Below are positions 11,115-19,477 of a stretch of DNA of 64,000 bases, piece after piece. A program made the translations under genes and the position numbers. Within the stretch, counting starts at the first letter, position 1. Every line of letters starts with the position of its first letter. Source of the DNA: Paraburkholderia aromaticivorans (GTDB lineage Bacteria > Pseudomonadota > Gammaproteobacteria > Burkholderiales > Burkholderiaceae); the NCBI RefSeq assembly GCF_012689525.1, contig NZ_CP051515.1:2170001-2234000 (forward strand), read 5' to 3'. Under the pieces are notes generated by a model, which saw only the letters and a program-made list of their open reading frames with translations, did no database searches and had not been told where the DNA came from.

Positions 11115-11205
11115 TGAGGCATGCGCGCAACCTCAAACGCTTGCCTGGCGAGGAATTCGGGTTTACGTGGCCGTTACAACCGGCGAGGCCGGTGCTAATC
11201 TGCAA

Positions 11206-11226
11206 CCAAGACATACGACGACCTAT
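11206..11226. promoter_or_regulatory. Putative uronate-regulon operator, site G
   Basis: Core GACATACGACGAC (11210-11222): the right half is intact and the left half degenerate. It runs into CTATAAC, a -10-like element pointing to garL 60 bases downstream. Confidence 0.5.
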
Positions 11227-11287
11227 AACTCATGTTGAGCCGTCGTCGGAGCTTGCCCGATCCATTGTCGTTCGAGGAAACCAGCCC

Positions 11288-12088
11288 ATGCCAGCCGTTA
11301 CACCTTACCAGCCCTTACCCAATAGTTTCCGCCGGGCAGTCTGCGGCGGTGAAACCCTGATCGGCTGCTGGGCGTCGCTCGCCAGCCCGATCGTCACCGA
11401 GCTGCTCGGCATTGTCGGTTTCGACTGGATGCTGCTGGATGCCGAGCACGCGCCGAACGACGTCCTCACGCTGATCCCCCAGTTGATGGCGCTCAAGGAC
11501 AGCGCCAGCGCACCGGTCGTGCGGCCGCCCGCCAACGACAGCGTGTTCATCAAGCGGCTCCTCGACAGCGGCTTCTCGAATTTTCTGGTGCCGTTCGTGG
11601 AAAGCGCCGACGACGCAGCCCGCGCTGTCGCCGCTACGCGCTACCCGCCGCAGGGCATTCGCGGCGTGTCGGTAAGTCATCGCGGCAACCATTATGCGAC
11701 CGTGGCCGATTACTTTAGCGTCGCCAACGACAACGTCTGCGTGATCGTGCAAATAGAAAGCCGTAAAGCCGTCGACGCGATCGACGAGATTCTCGCCGTC
11801 GACGGCGTGGACGCCGTGTTCGTCGGCCCCTCCGACCTTGCTGCCGCTTACGGCCAACTCGGCAACCCGAATCATCCCGACGTGCAACAGGCGATCGCGC
11901 GCGTGTTCGAACGCGCGCAGGCCGCGGGCAAGCCCAGCGGCATCCTCGCCCCGGTGCAGGCCGATGCGGAGCGCTATATCTCCATGGGCTGCCGCGTCGT
12001 CGCGGTGTGCGCGGATATGGGGCTGCTGAAAGGCGCCGCGCAGACGGTTCAAAAACACTTCATGCAGAAACAGGCGGGCCAGCAGTAA
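11288..12088 (+). CDS. garL: 2-keto-3-deoxyglucarate / 5-keto-4-deoxyglucarate aldolase (HpcH/HpaI family)
   Basis: 266 residues. HpaI-type class II aldolase with [24 protein letters not shown], the metal-ligand glutamate in VQIESRKAV and [13 protein letters not shown]. It splits the keto-deoxyglucarate into pyruvate and tartronate semialdehyde. The start is ATG 11288 with GAGGAA upstream; the open frame extends far upstream, but that part is antisense to the dehydrogenase gene. garR follows 31 bases later and takes the second product. Confidence 0.87.
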   Translation: MPAVTPYQPLPNSFRRAVCGGETLIGCWASLASPIVTELLGIVGFDWMLLDAEHAPNDVLTLIPQLMALKDSASAPVVRPPANDSVFIKRLLDSGFSNFLVPFVESADDAARAVAATRYPPQGIRGVSVSHRGNHYATVADYFSVANDNVCVIVQIESRKAVDAIDEILAVDGVDAVFVGPSDLAAAYGQLGNPNHPDVQQAIARVFERAQAAGKPSGILAPVQADAERYISMGCRVVAVCADMGLLKGAAQTVQKHFMQKQAGQQ

Positions 12089-12119
12089 CCCGGCCGCCAT
12101 GACATCTTCGGAGCATTCC

Positions 12120-13013
12120 ATGCAAAAAGCAGGCTTTATCGGACTCGGCATCATGGGCAAGCCCATGGCCGCCAACCTACTCAAGAACGGCGTCGCGCTG
12201 GCAGCGTTCACGCGCAGCGGCGTGCCCGACGATCTCGTCCAGGCGGGCGCCGTCGCGTGCGACAGCCCCGCCGCCGTGGCCGCGCAGGCCGACGTGATTT
12301 TCATCATGGTGCCGGATACGCCCGACGTCGAGCGCGTGCTGTTCGGCGAACAGGGTCTTGCGAGCGTATTGCGCGCGGGACAAACCGTGGTCGACATGAG
12401 CTCGATTTCGCCGATGGCCACGCGCGAGTTCGCGGCCCGCGTGCGCGAGAGCGGCGCGGAGTATCTGGATGCGCCGGTGTCGGGCGGCGAAGTCGGCGCC
12501 AAGGCGGGCTCGCTGACCATCATGGTGGGCGGCGAAACGGCGACCTTCGAGAGCGTCAAGCCGCTCTTCGACATGATGGGCAAGAACGTCACGTTGATTG
12601 GAGGCGTCGGCGCCGGCCAGGTGTGCAAGGTGGCCAACCAGGTGATCGTCGCAGCGACCATCGAGGCAGTCGGCGAGGCGCTGTTGCTCGCCTCCAAGGC
12701 CGGTGTCGATCCGGCGCGCGTGCGTGAGGCGCTGATGGGCGGCTTCGCGTCGTCGCGCATTCTCGAAGTGCACGGCGAACGCATGACCAAACGCACCTTC
12801 GATCCGGGCTTCCGCATTGAACTGCACCAGAAGGATCTGAACCTCGCGCTCTCGACCGCGCAATCGCTCGGCGTGTCCCTGCCGAATACCGCCACCTGCC
12901 AGGCGCTGTTCAACGCCTGCGTCGCGCACGGCGGCAAGGCGTGGGATCACTCGGCGATGGTGCGCGCGCTCGAATTCCTCGCCGATCACGAAATCGGCCA
13001 GAAAACCGCTTAA
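12120..13013 (+). CDS. garR: Tartronate semialdehyde reductase
   Basis: 297 residues of the beta-hydroxyacid dehydrogenase family. NAD(P) motif GFIGLGIMGKPMA at the N-terminus, substrate motif DAPVSGGEVGAKAGSLTIM near 115-130, and the catalytic lysine in GQVCKVANQ. It reduces tartronate semialdehyde to D-glycerate. ATG 12120 has GGAG 7 bases upstream. Directly downstream of garL, so together they form the second branch of galactarate breakdown. Confidence 0.9.
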   Translation: MQKAGFIGLGIMGKPMAANLLKNGVALAAFTRSGVPDDLVQAGAVACDSPAAVAAQADVIFIMVPDTPDVERVLFGEQGLASVLRAGQTVVDMSSISPMATREFAARVRESGAEYLDAPVSGGEVGAKAGSLTIMVGGETATFESVKPLFDMMGKNVTLIGGVGAGQVCKVANQVIVAATIEAVGEALLLASKAGVDPARVREALMGGFASSRILEVHGERMTKRTFDPGFRIELHQKDLNLALSTAQSLGVSLPNTATCQALFNACVAHGGKAWDHSAMVRALEFLADHEIGQKTA

Positions 13014-13031
13014 GCCGCTCGCCGCTTTTTG

Positions 13032-13077
13032 ATGCGCCGCTCCGCTTGCCCTAAAAGATAGGCAAGCAGCGGCGCAT
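13032..13077. terminator. Long hairpin after garR
   Basis: 17 paired bases (ATGCGCCGCT-CC-GCTTGCC with its complement), two bulged C and a 10-base AT-rich loop at 13051-13060. There is no T tract after it, so it may be a transcript-stabilising or rho-dependent structure. Confidence 0.5.
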
Positions 13078-13152
13078 TCGTGCGTTCGCCTCCTTCGCCG
13101 CGAGTTGACAAAAGTTGCGTCGTTTTCATCGGCAAAGTCTTTTTACAAATAT

Positions 13153-13165
13153 TAAGGATACCTTA
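13153..13165. promoter_or_regulatory. Small inverted repeat upstream of the polygalacturonase gene
   Basis: TAAGG-ATA-CCTTA in an AT-rich stretch about 85 bases before the start, followed at once by the palindrome TTACGTAA. It does not match the uronate operator. A different operator or part of the promoter is possible. Confidence 0.3.
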
Positions 13166-13248
13166 CGTAAACAAAACAGTTTCGACGAGCTGCATCTCGA
13201 AAGTAGCAACGATTATTGACAACGCCCGCAAAGGGCAAGGAGACATCC

Positions 13249-15264
13249 GTGGCAACCATAGATAGAACCAACGGCAAGCGGGCAACATCGAAAACGCCCG
13301 GCCAGGCTGAACCGAATTCTCCCGCTCGCCGCGCGTTTATCGTGCTGGCGGGTACGTCAGCGGGGGCAACCCTGCTCGGTGGTTTGTCTGCATGCGGCGG
13401 TTCCGTCAACGGCGGCACATCCGCGCCGCCTGTCGTACAGGATCCGATCTGGGGAACCTCCGGCGCCGCGACGCAGATCATCGCGTCCTTGCAAGGCATC
13501 ACCCAATCGATGTTCGCGGCACGCGATTTCGTGGTCACGCAGTACGGCGCCGCGCCGTGCGCCGTGGTCGCCGCAACCAATCCGTACACGGGCTCGGCAT
13601 CGGTCGCGAGTCCCGGTTCGAACCTGACCAACGCAGCCGCTTCGTTCGACTCGCGCCCCGCGTTTCTCGCCGCCATCCAGGCCTGCAACGCGGCCGGCGG
13701 CGGACGCGTGGTCGTGCCGGCCGGCACATGGTATTGCGCCGGACCGATCGTGCTGCTGAGCAACGTGAACTTCCACCTCAGCGCGAACTGCACGATCTAT
13801 TTCAGCCCGAACCCGGCGGACTACGCAAAGGACGGCCCGGTCGCCTGCGGCGCCAACGGCAATCTGTTCTATAGCCGCTGGCAGGCGAACGATTGCCTGA
13901 ACTACGGCTCGCCGGTCTACGCACGCAACCAGACCAACATCGCCCTGACCGGCGAAGACGCGACCTCGGTGCTCAACGGGCAAGCCATGACGCCGTTCGC
14001 CGGCAGCGGCAACACCGCCACGTGTTGGTGGACCTTCAAGGGATCGAATGGCGCGTACGGTTGCGTGAGTTCGTCGACGCCGTCGCAGGCGTATCTCAAT
14101 CCGAAGAACGTCGACCTGAAGACCGCCGCGCCCGGCATTTCCGACACGCTCTATGCGCAACTGACCAGTCCCACGACACCCTGGCAGGAGGACCAGAACT
14201 ACCTGCCCGCACTCTCCGAAGCCGGCGTGCCGGTTGCGCAGCGAGTCTTCGGCGTCGGCCACTATCTGCGCCCGTGCATGGTCGAGTTCATCGGCTGCAC
14301 GAATGTGTTGATGGAGAACTACAGCACGAACAACACGCCGTTCTGGCAGCATCATCCGACCGATTGCAAGAACGTCGTGATTCGCGGCGTGACGACCAAC
14401 AGCATCGGCCCGAATAACGACGGCTTCGATCCCGACGCCTGCAACAACGTGTTGTGCGACAGCGTCACGTTCAACACCGGCGACGACTGCATTGCGATCA
14501 AGTCGGGCAAGGATCTGGATACGCAATACGGCCCCGCGCAGAATCACGTGATCCAGAACTGCGTCATGAACAGCGGCCACGGCGGCATCACGCTCGGCAG
14601 TGAAATGGGTGGCGGCGTGCAGAATATCTACGCCCGCAATCTGCAGATGCTGAATCAGAACTGGGCGACCAATCCGCTGAACATCGCGATTCGGATCAAG
14701 ACGAATATGAATCGCGGCGGCTTCGTGAAGAACTTCTATGTCGATACCGTTACGCTACCGAACGGCGTCAGTCTGAAAGGCGCGGGCTACGGCAGCGCGT
14801 TGCTGAGCGGCAGCCCGATCAACGCCACGGTGCCGCTCGGCGTCGTGACGGCGAGCGCGGCCAATCCGTCGGCGGCACAGGGCGGCCTGATCACGTTCGA
14901 CTGCGATTATCAACCGGCGAACGACGCCATTCGAATCCGGCCGGCGGTCGTGCAGAACGTGAACATTTCGAACGTGACGGCGAGCAACGTGACGCTCAAC
15001 GGCGTGACCGGCTCGTGCTTTCAGGCGATCGTCGCTCAAGGCCCCGTCGCGTTCGACTACAACGGCGCGGCCCCGACGCCGACCATTCCGCCGATCAGCG
15101 GCGTGATGATCTCTAACTGCAATCTCGGCACGGCGGTCTCGGCCGGACCCGCGAGCGCGACCACGCCTGGGCCGATCTACGCGTACAACGTCAATGGCAT
15201 TACGTTGAGTAACGTGGTGATTGGCGCGACGGTCTATAACACGACAGTCGTTGATAAGCGTTAA
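13249..15264 (+). CDS. GH28 polygalacturonase, predicted Tat-exported lipoprotein
   Basis: 671 residues from GTG 13249, preceded by AAGGAG. Glycoside hydrolase family 28 signatures are all present: NND with Asp391 (normally NTD), the Asp pair in NTGDDC (412-413), GHG (His444) and RIK (482-484). It cleaves pectic polygalacturonate, feeding galacturonate to the adjacent transporter and dehydrogenase. The N-terminus has Arg27-Arg28 followed by a hydrophobic stretch and LSAC with Cys49, which reads as a Tat lipoprotein signal. Longer than typical bacterial GH28 enzymes, with extra insertions. Confidence 0.88.
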   Translation: MATIDRTNGKRATSKTPGQAEPNSPARRAFIVLAGTSAGATLLGGLSACGGSVNGGTSAPPVVQDPIWGTSGAATQIIASLQGITQSMFAARDFVVTQYGAAPCAVVAATNPYTGSASVASPGSNLTNAAASFDSRPAFLAAIQACNAAGGGRVVVPAGTWYCAGPIVLLSNVNFHLSANCTIYFSPNPADYAKDGPVACGANGNLFYSRWQANDCLNYGSPVYARNQTNIALTGEDATSVLNGQAMTPFAGSGNTATCWWTFKGSNGAYGCVSSSTPSQAYLNPKNVDLKTAAPGISDTLYAQLTSPTTPWQEDQNYLPALSEAGVPVAQRVFGVGHYLRPCMVEFIGCTNVLMENYSTNNTPFWQHHPTDCKNVVIRGVTTNSIGPNNDGFDPDACNNVLCDSVTFNTGDDCIAIKSGKDLDTQYGPAQNHVIQNCVMNSGHGGITLGSEMGGGVQNIYARNLQMLNQNWATNPLNIAIRIKTNMNRGGFVKNFYVDTVTLPNGVSLKGAGYGSALLSGSPINATVPLGVVTASAANPSAAQGGLITFDCDYQPANDAIRIRPAVVQNVNISNVTASNVTLNGVTGSCFQAIVAQGPVAFDYNGAAPTPTIPPISGVMISNCNLGTAVSAGPASATTPGPIYAYNVNGITLSNVVIGATVYNTTVVDKR

Positions 15265-15280
15265 GCAGCAAGCGGTTGAA

Positions 15281-15312
15281 CGGCTGGGCGAAGCGCGAGC
15301 TTCGTCCAGCCG
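15281..15312 (+). terminator. Hairpin just after the polygalacturonase gene
   Basis: 14-base-pair stem (CGGCTGGGCGAAGC with its complement, one G-T pair), GCGA loop, 17 bases past the stop. There is no proper T tract, so a weak terminator or 3' stabiliser. Confidence 0.5.
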
Positions 15313-15346
15313 TGAAGATTCAGGACATGCAGTGAACAAGGCAAAA

Positions 15347-15376
15347 AAATGGCGGCGCCCGAAAGCGCCGCCATTT
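15347..15376. terminator. Bidirectional terminator between polygalacturonase and hexuronate transporter genes
   Basis: Perfect 12-base-pair stem AAATGGCGGCGC with its complement around a 6-base loop. Flanked by A on the left and T-rich bases on the right. Confidence 0.75.
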
Positions 15377-15431
15377 CCATTTTCCCGGCTCGACTGATCA
15401 GCGTCCGGAATTCATCGTGACCCGGCCAGAC

Positions 15432-16724
15432 TCACTTGACCACCGCGCCAGTCGGCGTCCAGTGCGGCTCCGGCGTCTTGTCGGCGCTCTTCGCCAGCAG
15501 GCACACCACAGCGGCCGCGATGATGTCGAACACCGCCAGCACCACGAACAGCGGACTGTAGCCGATCTGCGTAACCAGCACGCCGAACAGCGCCGTGAAC
15601 GCAGCAGCGCCCAGATAGCCCGCCATGCCGCCCATGCCGGTCGCGGTAGCGACTTCGTTCTTGCCGAACATATCGGACGTGATCGCGTACAGCGCACCCG
15701 ATAAGGTTTGATGCGCAAAACCGCCGACGCACAGCAGCGCCACCGCCACATAAGGACTCGCCACGAGGCCCACGCAAGCCGGTCCGATCATGAACAACGC
15801 GCCGACCACGAACACCATCTTGCGCGACGTGAACAGCGACACCTTCGCGTACTTGTGAAACAGCGGGCTAAGATAGCCGCCCAGCACGCAGCCAATGTCG
15901 GCCGCCAGAAACGGCATCCATGCATACAGCGCGACTTCCTTCAGGTTCATGTGACGCTCGGTCATCATGTACAGCGGAATCCACGCGTTGAAGGTCTGCC
16001 AGGCCGGTTCGGAGAGCATGCGCGGAATCCCGATCGCCCAGAAGTCGCGGCTACCGAGCATCGCGATCCAACTGCGCTTGGCGGCGCCGGCGTCGCTGTG
16101 CTTCGTTTCCTGGCCGCTGAGAATGTAGTCGCGTTCAGCGTCGCCCAACAGTTTCTGGTTGCGCGGATGCTTGTAGAGCACCATCCACAGCACGCTCCAC
16201 ACAATCCCGGCCACGCCGACGATCACGAAGGCCAACTGCCACTCGCCGCGCAGCAACGCCCACACCACCAGCGGCGGCGCTAGCAACGCACCGATCGACG
16301 AGCCGATGTTGAACCAGCCGATCGCCACCGAGCGCTCCTTGGCGGGGAACCACTCGCTCGTCGCCTTGACGCCGGCCGGAATGCCGGCCGCCTCGGCGAT
16401 GCCGAGCAGGCCGCGGAAGAACGCGAGGCTGCGCCAGCCCGTCGACCACGCCGCCGCCGCGCAAGCCAGCGACCATGCCAGCGCGAACGCCGCAAAGCCG
16501 ATCTTGGTGCCGACCGTGTCGAGCAGGAAGCCCGCGACCGGCTGCATGAATGCATAGCAAAGCTGCCACGCCACGACCACGTGCGCATACTGCTCGGTGG
16601 TGATGTGGAGGTCTTTCATCAGCGTCGGCGCCGCGACTGACAGCGTATTGCGCGCGAGGTAATTGATAATGAGCCCGGCCGCGACCAGACTGACCATCCA
16701 CCAGCGGATGCCCTTGATTTTCAT
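15432..16724 (-). CDS. MFS hexuronate transporter (ExuT type)
   Basis: 430 residues, 12 membrane helices, same anion:cation symporter family as the 7083 transporter. The helix-1 motif is INYLARNTLSV, and GIAEAAGIPAGVKATSEWFPAKERS matches hexuronate permeases. ATG 16724 with GAGGAG 9 bases upstream; 29 bases after the second udh, so one operon. It would import galacturonate released by the polygalacturonase, which converges on it. Substrate by family and context. Confidence 0.83.
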   Translation of the reverse strand: MKIKGIRWWMVSLVAAGLIINYLARNTLSVAAPTLMKDLHITTEQYAHVVVAWQLCYAFMQPVAGFLLDTVGTKIGFAAFALAWSLACAAAAWSTGWRSLAFFRGLLGIAEAAGIPAGVKATSEWFPAKERSVAIGWFNIGSSIGALLAPPLVVWALLRGEWQLAFVIVGVAGIVWSVLWMVLYKHPRNQKLLGDAERDYILSGQETKHSDAGAAKRSWIAMLGSRDFWAIGIPRMLSEPAWQTFNAWIPLYMMTERHMNLKEVALYAWMPFLAADIGCVLGGYLSPLFHKYAKVSLFTSRKMVFVVGALFMIGPACVGLVASPYVAVALLCVGGFAHQTLSGALYAITSDMFGKNEVATATGMGGMAGYLGAAAFTALFGVLVTQIGYSPLFVVLAVFDIIAAAVVCLLAKSADKTPEPHWTPTGAVVK

Positions 16725-16753
16725 TGCTGCGTCTCCTCGTGATCCTGAACGGC

Positions 16754-17590
16754 TCAAACAGGCCGCGTAGCGGAAGCGGCCGAGCCGTCCGGAGCGGCAT
16801 CATCGCGCGAATAATCGATACCCACGAAGCTGCCGCCCTGGAAGCGCTGGCCCAGCGCGTCGAGCGGATTCGGTCGCGCGAGAATTTCTTCCGCGTAGAC
16901 CTCGGCATCCTGCGTCGGCTGATAGCCCAGACGTTCGGCGCCGCTGTTGTCCCACCAGCTGCGGGTGTTGGCCGACACGCCCCAGATGGTCAGGAAGCCT
17001 ACGTTCTCCGCTTCGACGCAGCGATCGAGGAAATGCAGCAGATCGCGATGACCGAACCAGGTGCTCAGGTGCCGGGGCTCGGTCGGCCGTTCGAGACAAC
17101 TGCCGATGCGCACGCAAACACTTTCGATGCCGTGCTTGTCCCAGTACATTCTGGCGAGCGCTTCGCCCCACACCTTGCTCAATCCGTAGAAACCGTCCGG
17201 ACGCAGTTCGCAGTCGAGGCTGAGATGCTCGGTGACCGGATACATGCCGATCGCGTGATTGGAGCTCGCGAACACGATGCGCTTCACGCCCTGCCGGCGC
17301 GCGCCTTCGTACACTTCGACGAGCCCGCGCAGATTGTTTTCGATAATCTCGGGCAGCGGACGCTCCACGCTCGTGCCCGCGAAATGGATCAGGACGTCGA
17401 CGCCTTCCAGCAGACGATCCACGACCGCCGGATCGCGCAGGTCGCCGTGCATCACGTCCTCGCCTTCCACGAGCGGCACGAGGGCCTTCGAGCCCGCCGC
17501 CGAACGCAACGGCGTGCCGCGTGCGATCAACGCCGCGCGCACCACCGAGCCTAGCTGGCCACCGGCTCCACTCAGAGCAATCTTCTTCAT
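16754..17590 (-). CDS. NAD-dependent uronate dehydrogenase (second copy)
   Basis: 278 residues, same family as the enzyme at 3235-4077 but clearly diverged. NAD motif GAGGQLG, active-site YGLSK, SSNHAIGMYPVTE and QRFQGGSF are shared. ATG 17590 is preceded by AAAGGA. First gene of an operon with the hexuronate transporter, whereas the first copy is paired with the lactonase and garD. The two may differ in substrate (galacturonate versus glucuronate) or in timing. Confidence 0.83.
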   Translation of the reverse strand: MKKIALSGAGGQLGSVVRAALIARGTPLRSAAGSKALVPLVEGEDVMHGDLRDPAVVDRLLEGVDVLIHFAGTSVERPLPEIIENNLRGLVEVYEGARRQGVKRIVFASSNHAIGMYPVTEHLSLDCELRPDGFYGLSKVWGEALARMYWDKHGIESVCVRIGSCLERPTEPRHLSTWFGHRDLLHFLDRCVEAENVGFLTIWGVSANTRSWWDNSGAERLGYQPTQDAEVYAEEILARPNPLDALGQRFQGGSFVGIDYSRDDAAPDGSAASATRPV

Positions 17591-17673
17591 AAGGTTCCTT
17601 TCCTGCGCCGCGCGCGATCGAACTGGGGTACAGCAGTCGCTTCTGTCATGACGACGGTATTGACCTGTTCAGC

Positions 17674-17694
17674 GATAGTTGTACGATAACGTAC
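17674..17694. promoter_or_regulatory. Putative uronate-regulon operator, site H
   Basis: Core GTTGTACGATAAC at 17678-17690, about 90 bases upstream of the second udh. A weaker related element (right half ACGACGGTAT, 17643-17660) lies closer to the start. Confidence 0.55.
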
Positions 17695-17798
17695 TATCAG
17701 CGATGCTAGGCCGGATTTCAATTAGGCACTTACCCTTATTCATGCTTGCTTACAGCTAGATTTCCCCTATTAAACAAGCAAATACGCGGCGCCTATTC

Positions 17799-17819
17799 AT
17801 GTGACATCGTATAACTAGA
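17799..17819. promoter_or_regulatory. Putative uronate-regulon operator, site I
   Basis: Minus-strand core GTTATACGATGTC (17803-17815). In the same 393-base intergenic region as site H, between the second udh and the DUF2867 gene. No other feature is visible in that stretch. Confidence 0.45.
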
Positions 17820-17983
17820 AACGTGTTTTTAGGCGGAATCCGCGACGTGCAGAACCGCGTCGGCCGGCTGCGCGCAGGCGCACGCAAGCGCGTAGACTTG
17901 ATGCGCTCACGCGTAAGCCGAGCTGCCGCCATGACCCGGCGCAGCGCCCCTCGTCGATTCATTGTTTAGCGCCGCACGTCACC

Positions 17984-18526
17984 ATGCTCACTGCCCACTG
18001 TCCCGTGCAATCCGTCGCCCTACCGGCTGAATCAGGCGTCGCGCGTTTGTACGACGCGCCGGACCTGGCCGACGCGTATGCCGTCCGCCTGCCCGAGAAC
18101 GCCATCGACGATCCGGAATTGCTCGCGCGCTTCGTGTTCGCGCATCAGGCGGGATGGGTCGCGAGGTTGATGAGCGTGCGCGATGCGATCGTCGCGCGTG
18201 TTGGCTTGAAGACTGCCAGGCAGTTACGCAGCATCAAGGATCCCGCCGCCGCAAGGGAGCGCCTCGACATCTTCAGGATCTATACGCGTAGCGCGCACGA
18301 GATCATTCTCGGCGAGAACGACCGTCATCTCGACTTCCGGGTGTCAGTGCTGCAGCAGACCCGTGGCACACGCGAAGGCCGCTCGCGCTATCTGATCCTG
18401 TCCACCGTCGTGCATTGCCACAATCGACTCGGCCGTTTCTATATTCTCGCGATCGCGCCGTTCCACCGGCTGGTGGTGCGCTCGTCATTGCGACGAGCGG
18501 CGCGCATCGGCTGGCCGACCGCCTGA
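17984..18526 (+). CDS. DUF2867 family protein
   Basis: 180 residues, no signal peptide or membrane span. The pattern ([48 protein letters not shown], then [16 protein letters not shown]) matches DUF2867, small soluble proteins of unknown function. No clear ribosome site before ATG 17984, so the start is uncertain. It lies beyond operator site I, but a link to uronate metabolism is unproven. Monocistronic as far as I can see. Confidence 0.7.
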   Translation: MLTAHCPVQSVALPAESGVARLYDAPDLADAYAVRLPENAIDDPELLARFVFAHQAGWVARLMSVRDAIVARVGLKTARQLRSIKDPAAARERLDIFRIYTRSAHEIILGENDRHLDFRVSVLQQTRGTREGRSRYLILSTVVHCHNRLGRFYILAIAPFHRLVVRSSLRRAARIGWPTA

Positions 18527-18655
18527 AACGGCTCGAACCGCGGGCGCGAGTACGGCCCGCGGTTCAGGTTCGAGTTCGACCGGTCGCGCGTGCCTGCCCG
18601 CGACCCGCCGCACTCGCGGCATCAACACATATCACCGCACCACCGCGTCACTGCA

Positions 18656-19477
18656 TTACGACCCGATGAACTCCAGCAGATCGCCGTTCACCTTGGCGGC
18701 CTCGACGGTGCACATGCCGTGCTGGCCGCCCGGATAGACCTTCAGCGTGGCGTTCTTCACGATCTTCGCGGTCAAACGGCCCGCCGCATCGATCGGCACG
18801 ATCTGGTCGTCGTCGCCGTGCAGCACCAGGGTCGGCACGTCGATCTTCTTCAGGTCTTCCGTGTAGTCGACTTCGGAGAACTGTTTGATACAGTCGTACA
18901 GCCCCTTGATCGAGCCGGCCATGCCCTGGACCCAGAAAGAATCGATCACGCCTTGCGACACCTTCGCGCCCGGACGGTTGTAGCCGTAAAACGGCAGCGC
19001 GAGATCCCTGAAAAACTGCGAGCGGTCGTCTTCGACACCTTTGCGGATGCCATCGAACACGTCGATCGGCGTGCCGTTCGGATTGCTCTCGGTCTTCAGC
19101 ATCAACGGCGGCACCGCGCCGATCAGCACGGCCTTCGCGACGCGTTGCGTGCCATGGCGGCCGATGTAATGCGCGACTTCGCCGCCGCCCGTCGAATGGC
19201 CGACGAGCGTGGCGTCCTGCAGATCGAGGTGTTCGATCAGCGCCGCGAGATCGTCGGCGTAGGTATCCATGTCGTTGCCGTCCCACGTCTGCTCCGAGCG
19301 GCCATGCCCGCGCCGGTCATGCGCGATCACGCGAAAACCTTTGCTACCGAGAAACAGCATCTGCGCGTCCCAGGCGTCCGCGCTCAACGGCCAGCCGTGC
19401 GAAAAGACGACCGGGCGGCCCTTGCCCCAGTCCTTGTAGAAAATCTGCGTACCGTCTTTCGTCTTGATCGTGCTCAT
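18656..19477 (-). CDS. Alpha/beta hydrolase, chloroperoxidase/arylesterase type
   Basis: 273 residues. [15 protein letters not shown] forms the oxyanion-hole region and DRRGHGRS is typical of cofactor-free haloperoxidases. The nucleophile elbow is VGHSTGGGE (Ser), with acid in [10 protein letters not shown] and histidine in GGQHGM. These proteins are esterases that can also carry out peracid-dependent halogenation. ATG 19477 has AAAGGAGT upstream. Monocistronic; true substrate unknown. Confidence 0.87.
   Translation of the reverse strand: MSTIKTKDGTQIFYKDWGKGRPVVFSHGWPLSADAWDAQMLFLGSKGFRVIAHDRRGHGRSEQTWDGNDMDTYADDLAALIEHLDLQDATLVGHSTGGGEVAHYIGRHGTQRVAKAVLIGAVPPLMLKTESNPNGTPIDVFDGIRKGVEDDRSQFFRDLALPFYGYNRPGAKVSQGVIDSFWVQGMAGSIKGLYDCIKQFSEVDYTEDLKKIDVPTLVLHGDDDQIVPIDAAGRLTAKIVKNATLKVYPGGQHGMCTVEAAKVNGDLLEFIGS

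Noticed and set aside
9431..11287. Long plus-strand open frame leading into garL
   Set aside because: It runs antisense through the semialdehyde dehydrogenase gene, is Arg/His-rich and has no domain. The real garL start is ATG 11288, which has its own ribosome site.
13032..13077. Riboswitch after garR
   Set aside because: It is a single long hairpin with one bulge and no downstream gene on the strand at the right distance, so I list it only as a hairpin.
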